Positions 7,702 through 16,875 of a DNA stretch of 38,209 bases are shown piece by piece. Positions within the stretch are counted from its first letter, which is position 1, and each line of letters opens with the position of its first letter. A program made the translations under genes and the position numbers. The stretch comes from Pseudomonadales bacterium (lineage in GTDB: Bacteria > Pseudomonadota > Gammaproteobacteria > Pseudomonadales > JAHRWD01), in the NCBI GenBank assembly GCA_016763075.1, contig JAESUM010000088.1:1-38209 (forward strand), written 5' to 3'. Below the pieces are notes generated by a model that was not told the origin of the DNA, made no database searches, and saw only the letters and a list, made by a program, of their open reading frames with translations.

Positions 7702-8485
7702 TTGGGTTGTTCCCAATTGGCCCGCGCCGGCACAGGTTCATGCACTGGTCACCACCCGCAATGGTGGCCTAAGCGCAGCCCCGTGGCACAGCATGAATCT
7801 GGCAACCCATGTTGGCGATGCCCCCCGCAGTATTGAGCAAAACCGTAAACGGCTTCAGCAACATTTAGTGCTTCACCAGGGTGCGGTGCATCCCATTCAA
7901 TGGCTAGATCAAGTACACGGCACCGCCGTTGTTGAAGCCACCAGCCCAACAATTTCTGCACGGCATAATCAGCAGCCCGTTAAAGCAGATGCCATCATTA
8001 CCCAGCAGCGTCGCCAACCCATTGCGGTACTCACGGCCGATTGTTTGCCGGTGTTTTTTTGTGACCAACAAGGTACACAAATAGCCGTGGCTCATGCCGG
8101 TTGGCGTGGTTTGAGTGCCGGAATATTAGAGCAAACCGCTGCACGTTTTGCCTGCTCGACTACGCAAATAATGGTGTGGTTTGGCCCCGCAATTGGCCCC
8201 AATCAGTTTGAAGTGGGCGATGAAGTGCGCAGCCAAATGATGGCTGAATCACCAGCCAACGCACCGCTAGATGCATTTTTTACTCCGGTGAATAAGCGCG
8301 CTGGCCACTGGCTGGCAGACCTGTACGCTATTGCCCGGGCAAAATTAAGCGCCTTGGGCATTGAGCATATTTATGGCGGTGATCTGTGCACCGTAGAACA
8401 ACCAGAGCAGTTTTATTCTTACCGGCGTGATGGCCAGACTGGCCGCATGGCTTCGGTTATGGTGCTGAGTAGCCCAGAGTCATAA
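7694..8485 (+). CDS. pgeF: YfiH/PgeF family (LACC1-like) purine nucleoside phosphorylase / peptidoglycan-editing factor
   Basis: The family has a multicopper-oxidase-like fold. Members act on adenosine and inosine phosphorolysis in vitro, and in E. coli YfiH is implicated in removing wrongly incorporated serine from peptidoglycan precursors. Conserved metal-site motifs are present: DQVHG with His75, TADCLPV with Cys117, and AHAGWRG with His134. GDLCTVEQPEQFYSYRRDG and the TGRMASV end complete the signature. Length 263. The start overlaps the rluD stop region, the usual rluD-pgeF pair. In many gammaproteobacteria clpB follows directly; here about 5 kb intervenes. Confidence 0.93.
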   Translation: MNDWVVPNWPAPAQVHALVTTRNGGLSAAPWHSMNLATHVGDAPRSIEQNRKRLQQHLVLHQGAVHPIQWLDQVHGTAVVEATSPTISARHNQQPVKADAIITQQRRQPIAVLTADCLPVFFCDQQGTQIAVAHAGWRGLSAGILEQTAARFACSTTQIMVWFGPAIGPNQFEVGDEVRSQMMAESPANAPLDAFFTPVNKRAGHWLADLYAIARAKLSALGIEHIYGGDLCTVEQPEQFYSYRRDGQTGRMASVMVLSSPES

Positions 8486-8566
8486 CGCGTTGGCCCAGCT
8501 GTTTCGGCCACGAAAAACTGCAATTAAGCCCACGCTAGGGCTGCCTCAAATGGCTAGTTAGTTGGA

Positions 8567-9472
8567 TCAAAGAGTATCGAATGATTGACCCGCAGCAGCC
8601 TGCCCAACATCAATAAACTTTCGAATGTACGCAATATCGCGGTCGCTTTCGCGCATAGCAATATACAGATGCCGGGGCATTCCAGTTTCACCTAATTGCA
8701 AAATGCTCAAGTTTTGGTTGGTGCAGCGGCTTTGCGCCAACCATTTTGGCAGTACGCAAACACCCCGCTGTAGGGCTGTCATTTGCAGCATCAACTCTAG
8801 CGATTCCACTACTTTGTGATGAGCTGGTTTAAGCTGGGCAGGCGTCAAAAAATGGTTGAAAATATCGAGCCGTTGTTCCGGTACCGGGAATGTTAGGAGG
8901 GTTTGCCGGGCCAGTTGTTCAGGGCTGATTTTTTGGTTGCCCGCAAGCGGGTGATCTTTGGCCAGCACCAACACCATTTCATAGTCGGTTAATATTTCGT
9001 AGTAGCTACCCTCTTGGTTGATGCGGTCAGGTGTCACCAATATATCAATGTGATGATTCAGCAGTCCTTCAAGCCCGGAAAATTGGAATTTGCTGATGAT
9101 GTCGATATCTACATCGGGCATTTGCCGCATGAACTCACCGGTTACGCCTGTCAGCCATTCATAACACGGGTAGCATTCAACTCCAATGCGTAATAGTCCT
9201 TGGCGGCCTTCGCCGTAGGCTTTGAGGCTGGCTTCTGCTTGGCTCAACACCGGCAGCACTTGCTCGGCAACTTGTAGCAAAAGCATGCCGGCTTGGGTGA
9301 GCCGCAGGTACCTGCCGTTACGTTCCCACAGCGCAACTTGTAGCTTTTTTTCAAGGCTTCTAATTTGATGCGAAAGCGCCGACTGGCTTAAAAACAGGGT
9401 ATTCGCAGCCTCGGTAAGTGTGCCGTTACGGTGCAGCGCCGAGATTATTTTGAGGTGGCTGTGTTCAATCAT
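8567..9472 (-). CDS. metR: LysR-type regulator MetR
   Basis: A homocysteine-responsive LysR activator of methionine biosynthesis genes. The winged helix-turn-helix (residues 1-62) reads NGTLTEAANTLFLSQSALSH and leads into SLEKKLQVALWERN. The effector domain (about 90-295) has the MetR-like IGVECYPCYEWLTGV and LLTFPVPEQRLDIFNHFL. The length of 301 is typical. It is transcribed divergently from metE, the classical metR/metE arrangement, so it most likely activates metE and represses itself from the shared 103-bp region. Confidence 0.93.
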   Translation of the reverse strand: MIEHSHLKIISALHRNGTLTEAANTLFLSQSALSHQIRSLEKKLQVALWERNGRYLRLTQAGMLLLQVAEQVLPVLSQAEASLKAYGEGRQGLLRIGVECYPCYEWLTGVTGEFMRQMPDVDIDIISKFQFSGLEGLLNHHIDILVTPDRINQEGSYYEILTDYEMVLVLAKDHPLAGNQKISPEQLARQTLLTFPVPEQRLDIFNHFLTPAQLKPAHHKVVESLELMLQMTALQRGVCVLPKWLAQSRCTNQNLSILQLGETGMPRHLYIAMRESDRDIAYIRKFIDVGQAAAGQSFDTL

Positions 9473-9475
9473 CTA

Positions 9476-9514
9476 TGAATAATTCTCATCAATAGCGAAT
9501 AAATGATCATTATT
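9476..9514. promoter_or_regulatory. Probable MetR operator region between metR and metE
   Basis: TGAATAATTCTCA (9476-9488) differs by one base from the MetR consensus TGAA-N5-TTCA. A second palindromic element, AATGATCATT (9502-9511), lies inside AT-rich flanks 14 bases further. Both sit in the metR/metE divergent spacer, the first immediately before the metR start, as in autoregulated LysR systems. The consensus is recalled and binding is inferred. Confidence 0.5.
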
Positions 9515-9575
9515 ACTCACCACCCATCCTCAATACAATGCGCCGCTATCACATTAACACTGGAGTAATTTGGTC

Positions 9576-11864
9576 ATGGTTACGACCCACAATCTTGGGT
9601 TTCCGCGGATTGGCGGCAAACGAGAATTAAAACAAGCACTGGAAAAATACTGGAAAGGCCAGACGAGCCAATCGACATTGCTTGATAGCGCGGCAAAACT
9701 GCGAAGAGCCCACTGGCAACAGCAAGCCAGTTTGGACTACCTGCCGGTGGGGGATTTCTCGTTCTACGACCAAGTGCTCGATACCAGCTTTTTGCTGGGC
9801 CACGTGCCACCTAGAGTGGCAGGTTTGCCGGGTAATGCGCTAGATAATTACTTCAGAGTAGCGCGTGGACGGTCGGCCCACGACCAGCCAAAAAACTGCG
9901 TGAGCGCGGGCGAAATGACCAAATGGTTCGATACAAACTACCACTACATTGTACCGGAGTTTGACCGCGATACCTGTTTTAGCCCAGATGCAGCCGCGTT
10001 GGTGGACCAAATTCGCGAGTCAAAGGCACTGGGGTTAACCGTAAAACCGGTGATTATTGGCCCCCTAACTTATTTATGGTTGGGGAAAAGCAAAGACGGC
10101 AGTCATAAAATAGAGCTGCTGGATGACTTGATTACAGCCTATGAAATCCTGCTCGATAGCTTACAAAGTTGCGGTATTGAATGGCTTCAAATGGATGAAC
10201 CTGCGTTAGTCACTGAGCTTGACGAACAGTGGCAAGAAGCCGCGAATATTATTTACCAGCGCCTTCAAGGCCGTTCGTTCAAGATCATGATTGCCACCTA
10301 TTTTGGTCAGCTTAAAGAAAATCTGAGCCTCGCCTGTGGGCTGGCAGTGGATGGCCTACATCTGGATGCGATCAACGCAAAAGATGAAGTTGAGGCTGTG
10401 GTCGCGCATTTGGGCGAAACGAAAGTATTGTCGTTAGGGGTGATTAACGGCCGCAATATCTGGATTACAGACCTTAACCAAACCTTAGATTGGCTTGAAC
10501 CGCTGCATCAACGTTTGGGCGGTGTGAGCAGCCAGCGCCTATGGCTGGCACCGTCGTGCTCGTTATTGCATGTTCCGGTGGATTTGGCGAGTGAGCAAAA
10601 ATTAGACCCAGAACTTAACTCTTGGTTGGCTTTTGCCGTGCAGAAATTGCAAGAATTGGAGCTGTTATCAAAGGCACTAAATGATGGGCGTTCGTGCGTT
10701 GCGGTGGCTTTGGCGCAAAATTCTGCGGCGCTGCAGACACGCCGTAACTCAAGCCGGGTTCATGACCCGCAGGTTAAACAAGCGTTAAGTACACTCAACG
10801 ATGAGATGGCTAAGCGCAATTCAAGTTATGCCGTACGGGAAGAAGTTCAGCAAGAAAAACTACGGTTACCGCGCTACCCAACCACCACCATTGGGTCTTT
10901 CCCGCAAACGCCAGAGATACGGAAAAGCCGCCGGGATTTTCGCGCAGGTAAATTATCGAAGCAGCAATACCGCGAAGATATGAAGCGCGAAATAACCTTG
11001 TGTATTAGCGAGCAAGAAGCGCTGGGGTTAGATGTACTGGTTCACGGTGAGCCAGAGCGCAACGACATGGTGGAGTATTTTGGTGAGCAACTAAAAGGAT
11101 ATACCTCAAGTCAATTTGGTTGGGTGCAATCCTATGGGTCGCGTTGTGTGAAACCGCCCATCATCTTTGGCGATATTTCACGGCCAAAACCCATGACAGT
11201 GGAGTGGGCTTGTTACGCTCAGTCTCTAACCAAAAAACCGATGAAGGGCATGTTGACTGGCCCAGTGACTATTCTGAATTGGTCTTTTGTGCGAGACGAC
11301 CAACCGCGCTCAGACACCTGCCTGCAAATAGCATTAGCTATCCGCGAAGAGGTGTTAGACCTTGAGGCAGCGGGAATAGATATTATTCAAATAGATGAAG
11401 CGGCATTACGCGAAGGCCTGCCGTTGCGTAAATCCCAATGGGCTAAATATCTAGATTGGGCAATTGGTGCATTTTGCGTAGCAGCCAACGGTGTTAAAGA
11501 TGAAACGCAGATTCACACCCACATGTGTTATTCCGAGTTTAATGACATCATTGAATCGATCGCTAAAATGGATGCCGACGTCATCACCATTGAAACCTCG
11601 CGCTCAGACATGACCTTGCTGGATGTGTTTGATGACTTTCATTACCCCAACCAGATAGGCCCAGGGGTGTATGACATTCATTCACCCAATACGCCAACAG
11701 TGGAGCAAATAGTTCAGCTTATACAAAAAGCGCAGCAGCGTATTCCGGCAGAACGTTTGTGGATAAACCCAGATTGCGGACTAAAAACCCGCAGTTGGGA
11801 AGAGGTATTGCCAGCGCTACAAAACATGATGGCAGCGCGTGAGCAATTGCTAATAAATAGCTAG
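9576..11864 (+). CDS. metE: Cobalamin-independent methionine synthase MetE
   Basis: Transfers the methyl group from 5-methyltetrahydropteroyl-triglutamate to homocysteine, the last step of methionine synthesis, in the cytosol. I chose the ATG at 9576 ([19 protein letters not shown]) because GGAG lies 10 bases upstream; a TTG two codons earlier is unlikely. The N-terminal barrel (about 1-380) is followed by the catalytic C-terminal barrel ([20 protein letters not shown]). Zinc ligands are His649 and Cys651 in [10 protein letters not shown], Glu673 in [10 protein letters not shown], and Cys734 in PDCGLKTR. Length 762. The divergent metR is its expected activator. No B12 riboswitch is evident upstream. 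Confidence 0.97.
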   Translation: MVTTHNLGFPRIGGKRELKQALEKYWKGQTSQSTLLDSAAKLRRAHWQQQASLDYLPVGDFSFYDQVLDTSFLLGHVPPRVAGLPGNALDNYFRVARGRSAHDQPKNCVSAGEMTKWFDTNYHYIVPEFDRDTCFSPDAAALVDQIRESKALGLTVKPVIIGPLTYLWLGKSKDGSHKIELLDDLITAYEILLDSLQSCGIEWLQMDEPALVTELDEQWQEAANIIYQRLQGRSFKIMIATYFGQLKENLSLACGLAVDGLHLDAINAKDEVEAVVAHLGETKVLSLGVINGRNIWITDLNQTLDWLEPLHQRLGGVSSQRLWLAPSCSLLHVPVDLASEQKLDPELNSWLAFAVQKLQELELLSKALNDGRSCVAVALAQNSAALQTRRNSSRVHDPQVKQALSTLNDEMAKRNSSYAVREEVQQEKLRLPRYPTTTIGSFPQTPEIRKSRRDFRAGKLSKQQYREDMKREITLCISEQEALGLDVLVHGEPERNDMVEYFGEQLKGYTSSQFGWVQSYGSRCVKPPIIFGDISRPKPMTVEWACYAQSLTKKPMKGMLTGPVTILNWSFVRDDQPRSDTCLQIALAIREEVLDLEAAGIDIIQIDEAALREGLPLRKSQWAKYLDWAIGAFCVAANGVKDETQIHTHMCYSEFNDIIESIAKMDADVITIETSRSDMTLLDVFDDFHYPNQIGPGVYDIHSPNTPTVEQIVQLIQKAQQRIPAERLWINPDCGLKTRSWEEVLPALQNMMAAREQLLINS

Positions 11865-12013
11865 AAAAATACTGAGAGGAATAGCCAGAGGAGTAATGGG
11901 GGAGAGCAGCTAAACAGTGGGATAGTTACGCGCCGGGGGAAAGAAGCCCAGCGCGTGACTGATGAGGGCTATCCAGTACCGTATACCGTCAGTGCTGGCT
12001 AAGCCGCTGAAAT

Positions 12014-12436
12014 TTACTTAACCGTAATGGTGATCTTGTTAGAAACCACCGGTGGGTTATGAGGAATGTGTAAATGATTACCCAAAATTAATTGTAGCGT
12101 GTGAGTGCCTTTGGATAGTTCGATAGTTTTTTCAGTTTGGCCTCCGCCAAAATGCATCACATCTTTACCCAAAGGTTGGGTTAAATCAGGAAGCTTGTTA
12201 CCGTCTATCAATAAATGATGATGCCCAGTTTTGGCTTTTTCAACGCCCGCTGGCGAGACGCCCATTCCTGTTAAACCAAACTGAATGGTAACTGTAGTGC
12301 CAACGGTTTGGCCATCGGTAGGTGAAATAATATAAACACTGGCTCCAGCAGGAGACATTGAAACTGGCGAGCCGGCGTAACTAAAAGAAGAAACTCCAGC
12401 TAATATTACGGACAGTGCGATCAATAAAGTTTTCAT
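12014..12436 (-). CDS. Secreted DUF4399 protein
   Basis: A 140-residue exported protein. The signal peptide spans residues 1-21 with a cleavage site after FSYA. The mature part shows the DUF4399 signature: YIISPTDGQTVGTTVTIQFG, then GHHHLLIDGNKLPDL, then HFGGGQTEKTIELSKGTHTL and HIPHNPPVVSNKITITVK. The His-rich segments suggest metal binding, but the function of the family is not established. A strong AAAGGAA lies upstream of the ATG. It is a single gene downstream of the broken membrane-protein gene on the same strand, with no clear link to metE. Confidence 0.87.
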   Translation of the reverse strand: MKTLLIALSVILAGVSSFSYAGSPVSMSPAGASVYIISPTDGQTVGTTVTIQFGLTGMGVSPAGVEKAKTGHHHLLIDGNKLPDLTQPLGKDVMHFGGGQTEKTIELSKGTHTLQLILGNHLHIPHNPPVVSNKITITVK

Positions 12437-12492
12437 GGAATGTTCCTTTGTGTAAGAGGTATATGACTAGCGTAGTATAGTTAAGTTAAAGC

Positions 12493-13008
12493 TTATACGT
12501 TGAGCTTGGCTGTTATTGATTTTCTATAATACTGAACAGCGAAATAAATTATAGCGCCAATGACTCCGCTATATATACATAATTGGTGTAACCACTGGGT
12601 AGGAATACTGCCCAATAAATAATTGGCCGTCTAAAATGGATAAAACGGTTCCATATCTTGGTGCATAAAGCTATCGATCACCACATGACTGAATGTGCCG
12701 ATAAACGCACTCATGAAGCAAACGCACCACCGTACTTGAATGGGGTTTTGGCTCCGTGGTATACGCAGTACCCTAAGGCCTAAATCCGCAAGGTACTTTC
12801 CGGTAATCGCTGAAAATACCCCCAGCAATATAGCGCCCATATAGGAATGCGAAAACCCGTGTAAATGCCCTTCGCCAGTTAGCAAAACCAACATCGGCTG
12901 CAAGCCCATTATGAACTGAGCCCAACCAAAAACAATTAAGCTAAAGCTACCCTGAAGTACAGACTTTATGAGTAATCCTGGGCCTATATGAAAATGTGTG
13001 TACGGTAT
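12493..13008 (-). pseudogene. Membrane-protein gene interrupted by an amber codon and lacking a normal start
   Basis: One reading frame of 172 codons runs from ATA CCG TAC ACA at 13008 to TAA at 12493, broken only by TAG at 12633-12631. Before the stop it reads PYTHFHIGPGLLIKSVLQGS, FGWAQFIMGLQPM, HLHGFSHSYMGAILLG and GTFSHVVIDSFMHQDMEPFY. After the stop it continues coherently as TANYLLGSIPTQWLHQLCIY and a hydrophobic segment. The paired His motifs and TM segments resemble the small integral membrane hydrolase-like proteins related to YdjM/DUF457. The expected Met start before IPYTHFH is ATA, and the next ATG (12909) would remove 33 conserved-looking residues. A recent pseudogene is the simplest reading; amber readthrough is an alternative. 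Confidence 0.72.
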
Positions 13009-13353
13009 GAGTAGACGTATTCGCCGTGATCGTTAGTGTATGAAAAAATAACTATTTAGAATGTATGTTGTACAGCTGTATATACGTCACCGTTTTTTGG
13101 TGCGATATAGCCTGCGGTTTCTACGCCATCAGTCGGTTTTCTGAAAGCCAAACTGACCCGCCCAAGTGAAGCAGCAGCTGAGATACCAACATAGTAGGTA
13201 GTATTAGTTGACTGTGAAGACGGAATAATCAACGAAAATAGCGTTAACATTGCTCGGTATCCAGTGGCCGATTCTCGCACCGTACACGTGCATTAAATCA
13301 TACCGAATATTGATGGTTATCCGTGAATAAAATCGCGTAATTTTAATTCTATG
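13009..13353. other. Spacer upstream of clpB without a supported gene
   Basis: The minus strand has a 74-codon open frame (13280-13056) ending DGVETAGYIAPKNGDVYTAV. It has no Shine-Dalgarno and no family I recognise, so it is not called. The right end leads into the clpB heat-shock promoter. Confidence 0.4.
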
Positions 13354-13381
13354 CTTGAATCAGTGGTTTTCGCCCCTATCT
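13354..13381 (+). promoter_or_regulatory. Sigma-32 (RpoH) heat-shock promoter of clpB
   Basis: CTTGAA (13354-13359), a 13-base spacer, and CCCCTATCT (13373-13381) closely match the RpoH consensus CTTGAAA-N11-16-CCCCATnT. Transcription would start near 13388, giving a leader of about 63 nt before the clpB ATG. This position rules out upstream TTG codons as the clpB start. Confidence 0.85.
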
Positions 13382-13450
13382 CTAAATCAGGGCGTTGAGC
13401 GCCACCCCGGCAGTAACCACCGTAGATTAAAACTAAGAGGTATAAAATTA

Positions 13451-16036
13451 ATGCGAATGGAAAAGTTAACCAGCAAACTTCAAACTGCAGTTTCCGATGC
13501 GCAATCTTTGGCGGTGGGTTTTGATAATAATTTGATCGAGCCCGTTCATCTAATTCAAGTGTTACTAAATCAACCCGGCGGTTCAATTCGTCCTTTGCTA
13601 ATGCAAACCGGCTTTGATGTGAAGGCACTGTCGCTTCAACTTAAAGATGCCATTTCACGCCTGGCGACCGTATTGGATCCCGAGGGTGATGTGGCGTTAT
13701 CTTCGGCATTGACGCAGCTGTTAAACCGGGCAGACAAACTCTCGCAAGAACGCAACGACCAGTTCATCTCAAGTGAGCTTGCGTTACTAGCCGCGATGAG
13801 CGACAAAGGCGATGCCGGAAAAATTTTGAATAGCTTTGGTGTAACGGCGCAGGCATTGAATGTCGCGATACAAAATATTCGTGGTGGAGACTCAGTGGAT
13901 AGCGCAAATCCAGAAGAGCAATACCAAGCGTTAGACAAATACACGTTAGATTTAACTCAGCGCGCCGAGCAAGGAAAGCTTGACCCAGTCATTGGCCGCG
14001 ACGATGAAATCCGTCGAACCATTCAAGTACTTCAGCGCCGCACCAAAAATAACCCCGTATTAATTGGTGAACCCGGCGTGGGTAAAACTGCAATTGTTGA
14101 AGGTTTAGCGCAACGCATTGTAAACGGCGAAGTGCCCGAAGGCTTAAAGCACAAACGGGTGCTGTCGCTAGATATGGGCGCACTGATTGCGGGAGCCAAG
14201 TTTCGCGGTGAATTTGAAGAGCGCCTAAAAGCAGTGCTTAAGGAGTTAGCAAAACTAGAAGGCAGCATCATTTTATTCATCGATGAAATTCACACCATGG
14301 TGGGTGCCGGTAAAGCAGAAGGCTCGATGGATGCCGGCAATATGTTAAAGCCAGCTTTAGCGCGGGGCGAGCTTCACTGCGTAGGTGCAACCACATTAAA
14401 TGAATACCGAACCGACATCGAAAAAGATGCGGCGCTTGAGCGGCGCTTTCAAAAAATAATTGTAGAAGAGCCTAGCGAAGAAGACACCGTGGCAATCTTG
14501 CGGGGCCTAAAAGGTCGGTACGAAGTACATCACGGCGTTGAAATTACCGACTCGGCAATTATTGCCGCAGCAAAGTTATCCCAACGATATATTACCGACC
14601 GCCAACTACCGGATAAAGCAATTGATTTGATCGATGAATCCGCTAGTAGAATTCGTATGGAAATTGATTCCAAGCCCGAAGTGATGGACCGTTTAGAACG
14701 ACGGCTAATCCAACAAAAAATTGAACGTGAAGCACTAAGAAAAGAAAAAGACCAGGCGTCCAAGCAGCGCCTTAATAAACTCGAAATGCAGATCAACGAA
14801 GTTGAACGAGAATTTTCAGACCTTGAAGAAATTTGGAATAGCGAAAAGTCATCGGTTCAGGGTGCACAGAAAATAAAATATAAACTTGAGTCTGCGCGAG
14901 ATGAGTTTGAAAGTTCTCGGCGCGCAGGCGACCTAGCGCGTATGTCTGAGCTACAGTACGGAGTTATTCCCAAGCTAGAAAAAAATCTTGAAGACAGTCG
15001 CAATGCAACGCAGCCAACCATGAAGTTACTACGCGACAAAGTAACTGAAGAAGAAATAGCAGAAGTGGTTTCGAAATGGACAGGTATTCCTGTTGCAAAA
15101 ATGCTTGAAGGCGAACGTGAAAAATTACTACGTATGGAACAGGAGTTGCATAAACGAGTAATAGGTCAGCAAGAAGCTGTTGTGGCCGTTTCAAACGCCG
15201 TGCGGCGTTCCCGTGCAGGACTATCTGACCCTAGTAGACCCAATGGTTCATTTTTGTTTCTTGGGCCAACTGGCGTGGGAAAAACTGAATTGTGTAAATC
15301 GTTGGCTACATTTTTATTTGATACAGAAGACGCAATGATACGCATCGATATGTCGGAGTTTATGGAAAAGCACTCTGTAGCGCGGCTAATCGGGGCTCCG
15401 CCAGGTTATGTGGGTTATGAAGAAGGTGGGTATCTAACCGAAGCCGTTCGCCGTAAACCTTATTCTGTTTTATTGCTCGATGAAATTGAAAAGGCCCATC
15501 CGGATGTATTCAATATACTACTGCAAGTGTTAGATGATGGGAGGCTAACCGATGGCCACGGTAGAACCGTTGATTTTAGAAATACCGTTATTGTCATGAC
15601 ATCAAACTTAGGGTCAGACTTGATTCAACAATTTACAGATGAAGCCGATTATGAGCAAATGCAAAGCGCCGTGATGGGTGTTGTTGGCCAGCACTTTAGA
15701 CCAGAATTTATAAACCGTATTGATGAAAGCGTGGTATTTCACCCGTTAGCAAAAGAACAAATAGCCGGTATAGCGCGAATTCAACTAAATAATCTGGGAA
15801 AACGTTTGGAAGAACGGGAATTGAAGTTTGAAATAACAGATGCCGCAATGCTAATGTTGGCAGATGTGGGTTTTGATCCAATGTTTGGAGCAAGGCCGTT
15901 AAAGCGAGCTATTCAAAAGCTTATTGAGAATCCTTTATCTCAAGATATCTTAAGTGGAAGGTTTATAGCAGGCGATACTATTTGTGCAGATTATATAAAT
16001 AATAAATTTGTTTTTGAAAAAAATAAAATTAGTTAG
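13451..16036 (+). CDS. clpB: ATP-dependent disaggregase ClpB (Hsp100)
   Basis: A hexameric AAA+ chaperone that works with DnaK to pull polypeptides out of aggregates. The start [20 protein letters not shown] matches ClpB N-termini, and AAGAGG lies 10 bases upstream. The Clp-N domain covers about 1-145. NBD1 has Walker A GEPGVGKT (206-213) and Walker B ILFIDE (274-279). A coiled-coil M domain covers about 410-525. NBD2 has GPTGVGKTE and [14 protein letters not shown] plus the GYVGYEEGG pore loop. There is no ClpP-binding tripeptide loop, as expected for a disaggregase. At 861 residues it is a normal length. It is expressed from the adjacent heat-shock promoter. Confidence 0.97.
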   Translation: MRMEKLTSKLQTAVSDAQSLAVGFDNNLIEPVHLIQVLLNQPGGSIRPLLMQTGFDVKALSLQLKDAISRLATVLDPEGDVALSSALTQLLNRADKLSQERNDQFISSELALLAAMSDKGDAGKILNSFGVTAQALNVAIQNIRGGDSVDSANPEEQYQALDKYTLDLTQRAEQGKLDPVIGRDDEIRRTIQVLQRRTKNNPVLIGEPGVGKTAIVEGLAQRIVNGEVPEGLKHKRVLSLDMGALIAGAKFRGEFEERLKAVLKELAKLEGSIILFIDEIHTMVGAGKAEGSMDAGNMLKPALARGELHCVGATTLNEYRTDIEKDAALERRFQKIIVEEPSEEDTVAILRGLKGRYEVHHGVEITDSAIIAAAKLSQRYITDRQLPDKAIDLIDESASRIRMEIDSKPEVMDRLERRLIQQKIEREALRKEKDQASKQRLNKLEMQINEVEREFSDLEEIWNSEKSSVQGAQKIKYKLESARDEFESSRRAGDLARMSELQYGVIPKLEKNLEDSRNATQPTMKLLRDKVTEEEIAEVVSKWTGIPVAKMLEGEREKLLRMEQELHKRVIGQQEAVVAVSNAVRRSRAGLSDPSRPNGSFLFLGPTGVGKTELCKSLATFLFDTEDAMIRIDMSEFMEKHSVARLIGAPPGYVGYEEGGYLTEAVRRKPYSVLLLDEIEKAHPDVFNILLQVLDDGRLTDGHGRTVDFRNTVIVMTSNLGSDLIQQFTDEADYEQMQSAVMGVVGQHFRPEFINRIDESVVFHPLAKEQIAGIARIQLNNLGKRLEERELKFEITDAAMLMLADVGFDPMFGARPLKRAIQKLIENPLSQDILSGRFIAGDTICADYINNKFVFEKNKIS

Positions 16037-16611
16037 GAAGATAAAGATTGTTTGGGTTTGGCGCTATGTTTTGCGATTTTAGATGAGGGGCTGTTTGGGG
16101 TTTTATTATAAACATCGCTATTTCTAAAATTGCAGGCTGAATGCACGGTCGTAACATTTTGAACAACGCCATACTTTACATAAAAATCGGTTACTTTTAT
16201 AAATGCATTGCTTGAGTCATTCGGGCTTGCAACTTCTAATGCGACTATACGTATAGTGTTAAGCGAAGCCCATTTTGTTTTTTTTGATTTTCGTTTAAAA
16301 GTTAGCTCTATAACGGTATCTTCCTTGTCATCTTTTATAGCTGAAAAAACCAAGTACTGATCTGGAGCTAACTCGTCGTTATATTCATTAAGTTCTTCGC
16401 TTTTAATAGTTAAAGTTTTTGATTTTCTATCCCAGCTAAGATAGGAGGCCAATATGTTTTTTTGTTCATAGCCTACCATGTAAATGCGATCACAGAGCAA
16501 GTCAAAACTATCGGGGTACGCGCCGCTAACGGCCAACGAACTGTTGCTTAAACTTAGGCCAAATAACACCGGGAGAGCTAGCAGTATCTTCTTAATCATA
16601 TATCTTTTCAT
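16033..16611 (-). CDS. Hypothetical exported protein
   Basis: A 192-residue protein I do not recognise. The N-terminus ([20 protein letters not shown]) is a signal peptide with likely cleavage after SSLA (residue 27). The mature part is mostly beta-strand-like with two cysteines, Cys40 and Cys160, which could form a periplasmic disulfide. The C-terminal 25 residues are Lys/Ser/Pro-rich and probably disordered. Codon use is more AT-rich than in clpB. Its stop overlaps the clpB stop by 4 bases tail-to-tail, so the two genes converge with no room for a terminator. ATG codons at residues 1 and 5 are both possible starts. Confidence 0.65.
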   Translation of the reverse strand: MKRYMIKKILLALPVLFGLSLSNSSLAVSGAYPDSFDLLCDRIYMVGYEQKNILASYLSWDRKSKTLTIKSEELNEYNDELAPDQYLVFSAIKDDKEDTVIELTFKRKSKKTKWASLNTIRIVALEVASPNDSSNAFIKVTDFYVKYGVVQNVTTVHSACNFRNSDVYNKTPNSPSSKIAKHSAKPKQSLSS

Positions 16612-16817
16612 TCCATCATTTGATGCTTATTTACTATCATACGTTTTAAATATTACCAAGCTAGGCTAGCGAGTTATATTTAGGCGATTAAGCCAAACCC
16701 ATATAAGTTAGACTTGTGTGTTCATGTCTGTGACTTATCTTTGTTTGATCGGTTAGACTCGGTGCACCTCATTTATTTTGGTGTTAACTTCGCGTACTGC
16801 GCCGAATAACTACGTGC

Positions 16818-16835
16818 ATTTCACACCTGTGAAAT
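16818..16835. promoter_or_regulatory. Perfect inverted repeat upstream of the acetyltransferase gene
   Basis: ATTTCAC-ACCT-GTGAAAT, a 7-bp perfect inverted repeat, lies 41 bases before the ATG at 16876, where an operator would sit. Its arms (TTCACA/TGTGAA) are in the opposite order to a CRP site, so it is not a standard CRP box. The regulator is unknown. Confidence 0.45.
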
Positions 16836-16875
16836 CTGTTTTCTTTACACTCATGTTTTTAAAACGGACGTTACT

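Noticed and set aside
13056-13280. 74-codon minus-strand open frame upstream of clpB
   Set aside because: No ribosome-binding site, no recognisable family, and spacer-like composition.
13355-13450. N-terminal extension of clpB by 32 codons
   Set aside because: It would start at a TTG inside the -35 of the sigma-32 promoter; the ATG at 13451 has a proper Shine-Dalgarno and matches ClpB N-termini.
16811-16840. CRP site upstream of the acetyltransferase
   Set aside because: The half-sites are in the wrong order and spacing for TGTGA-N6-TCACA.
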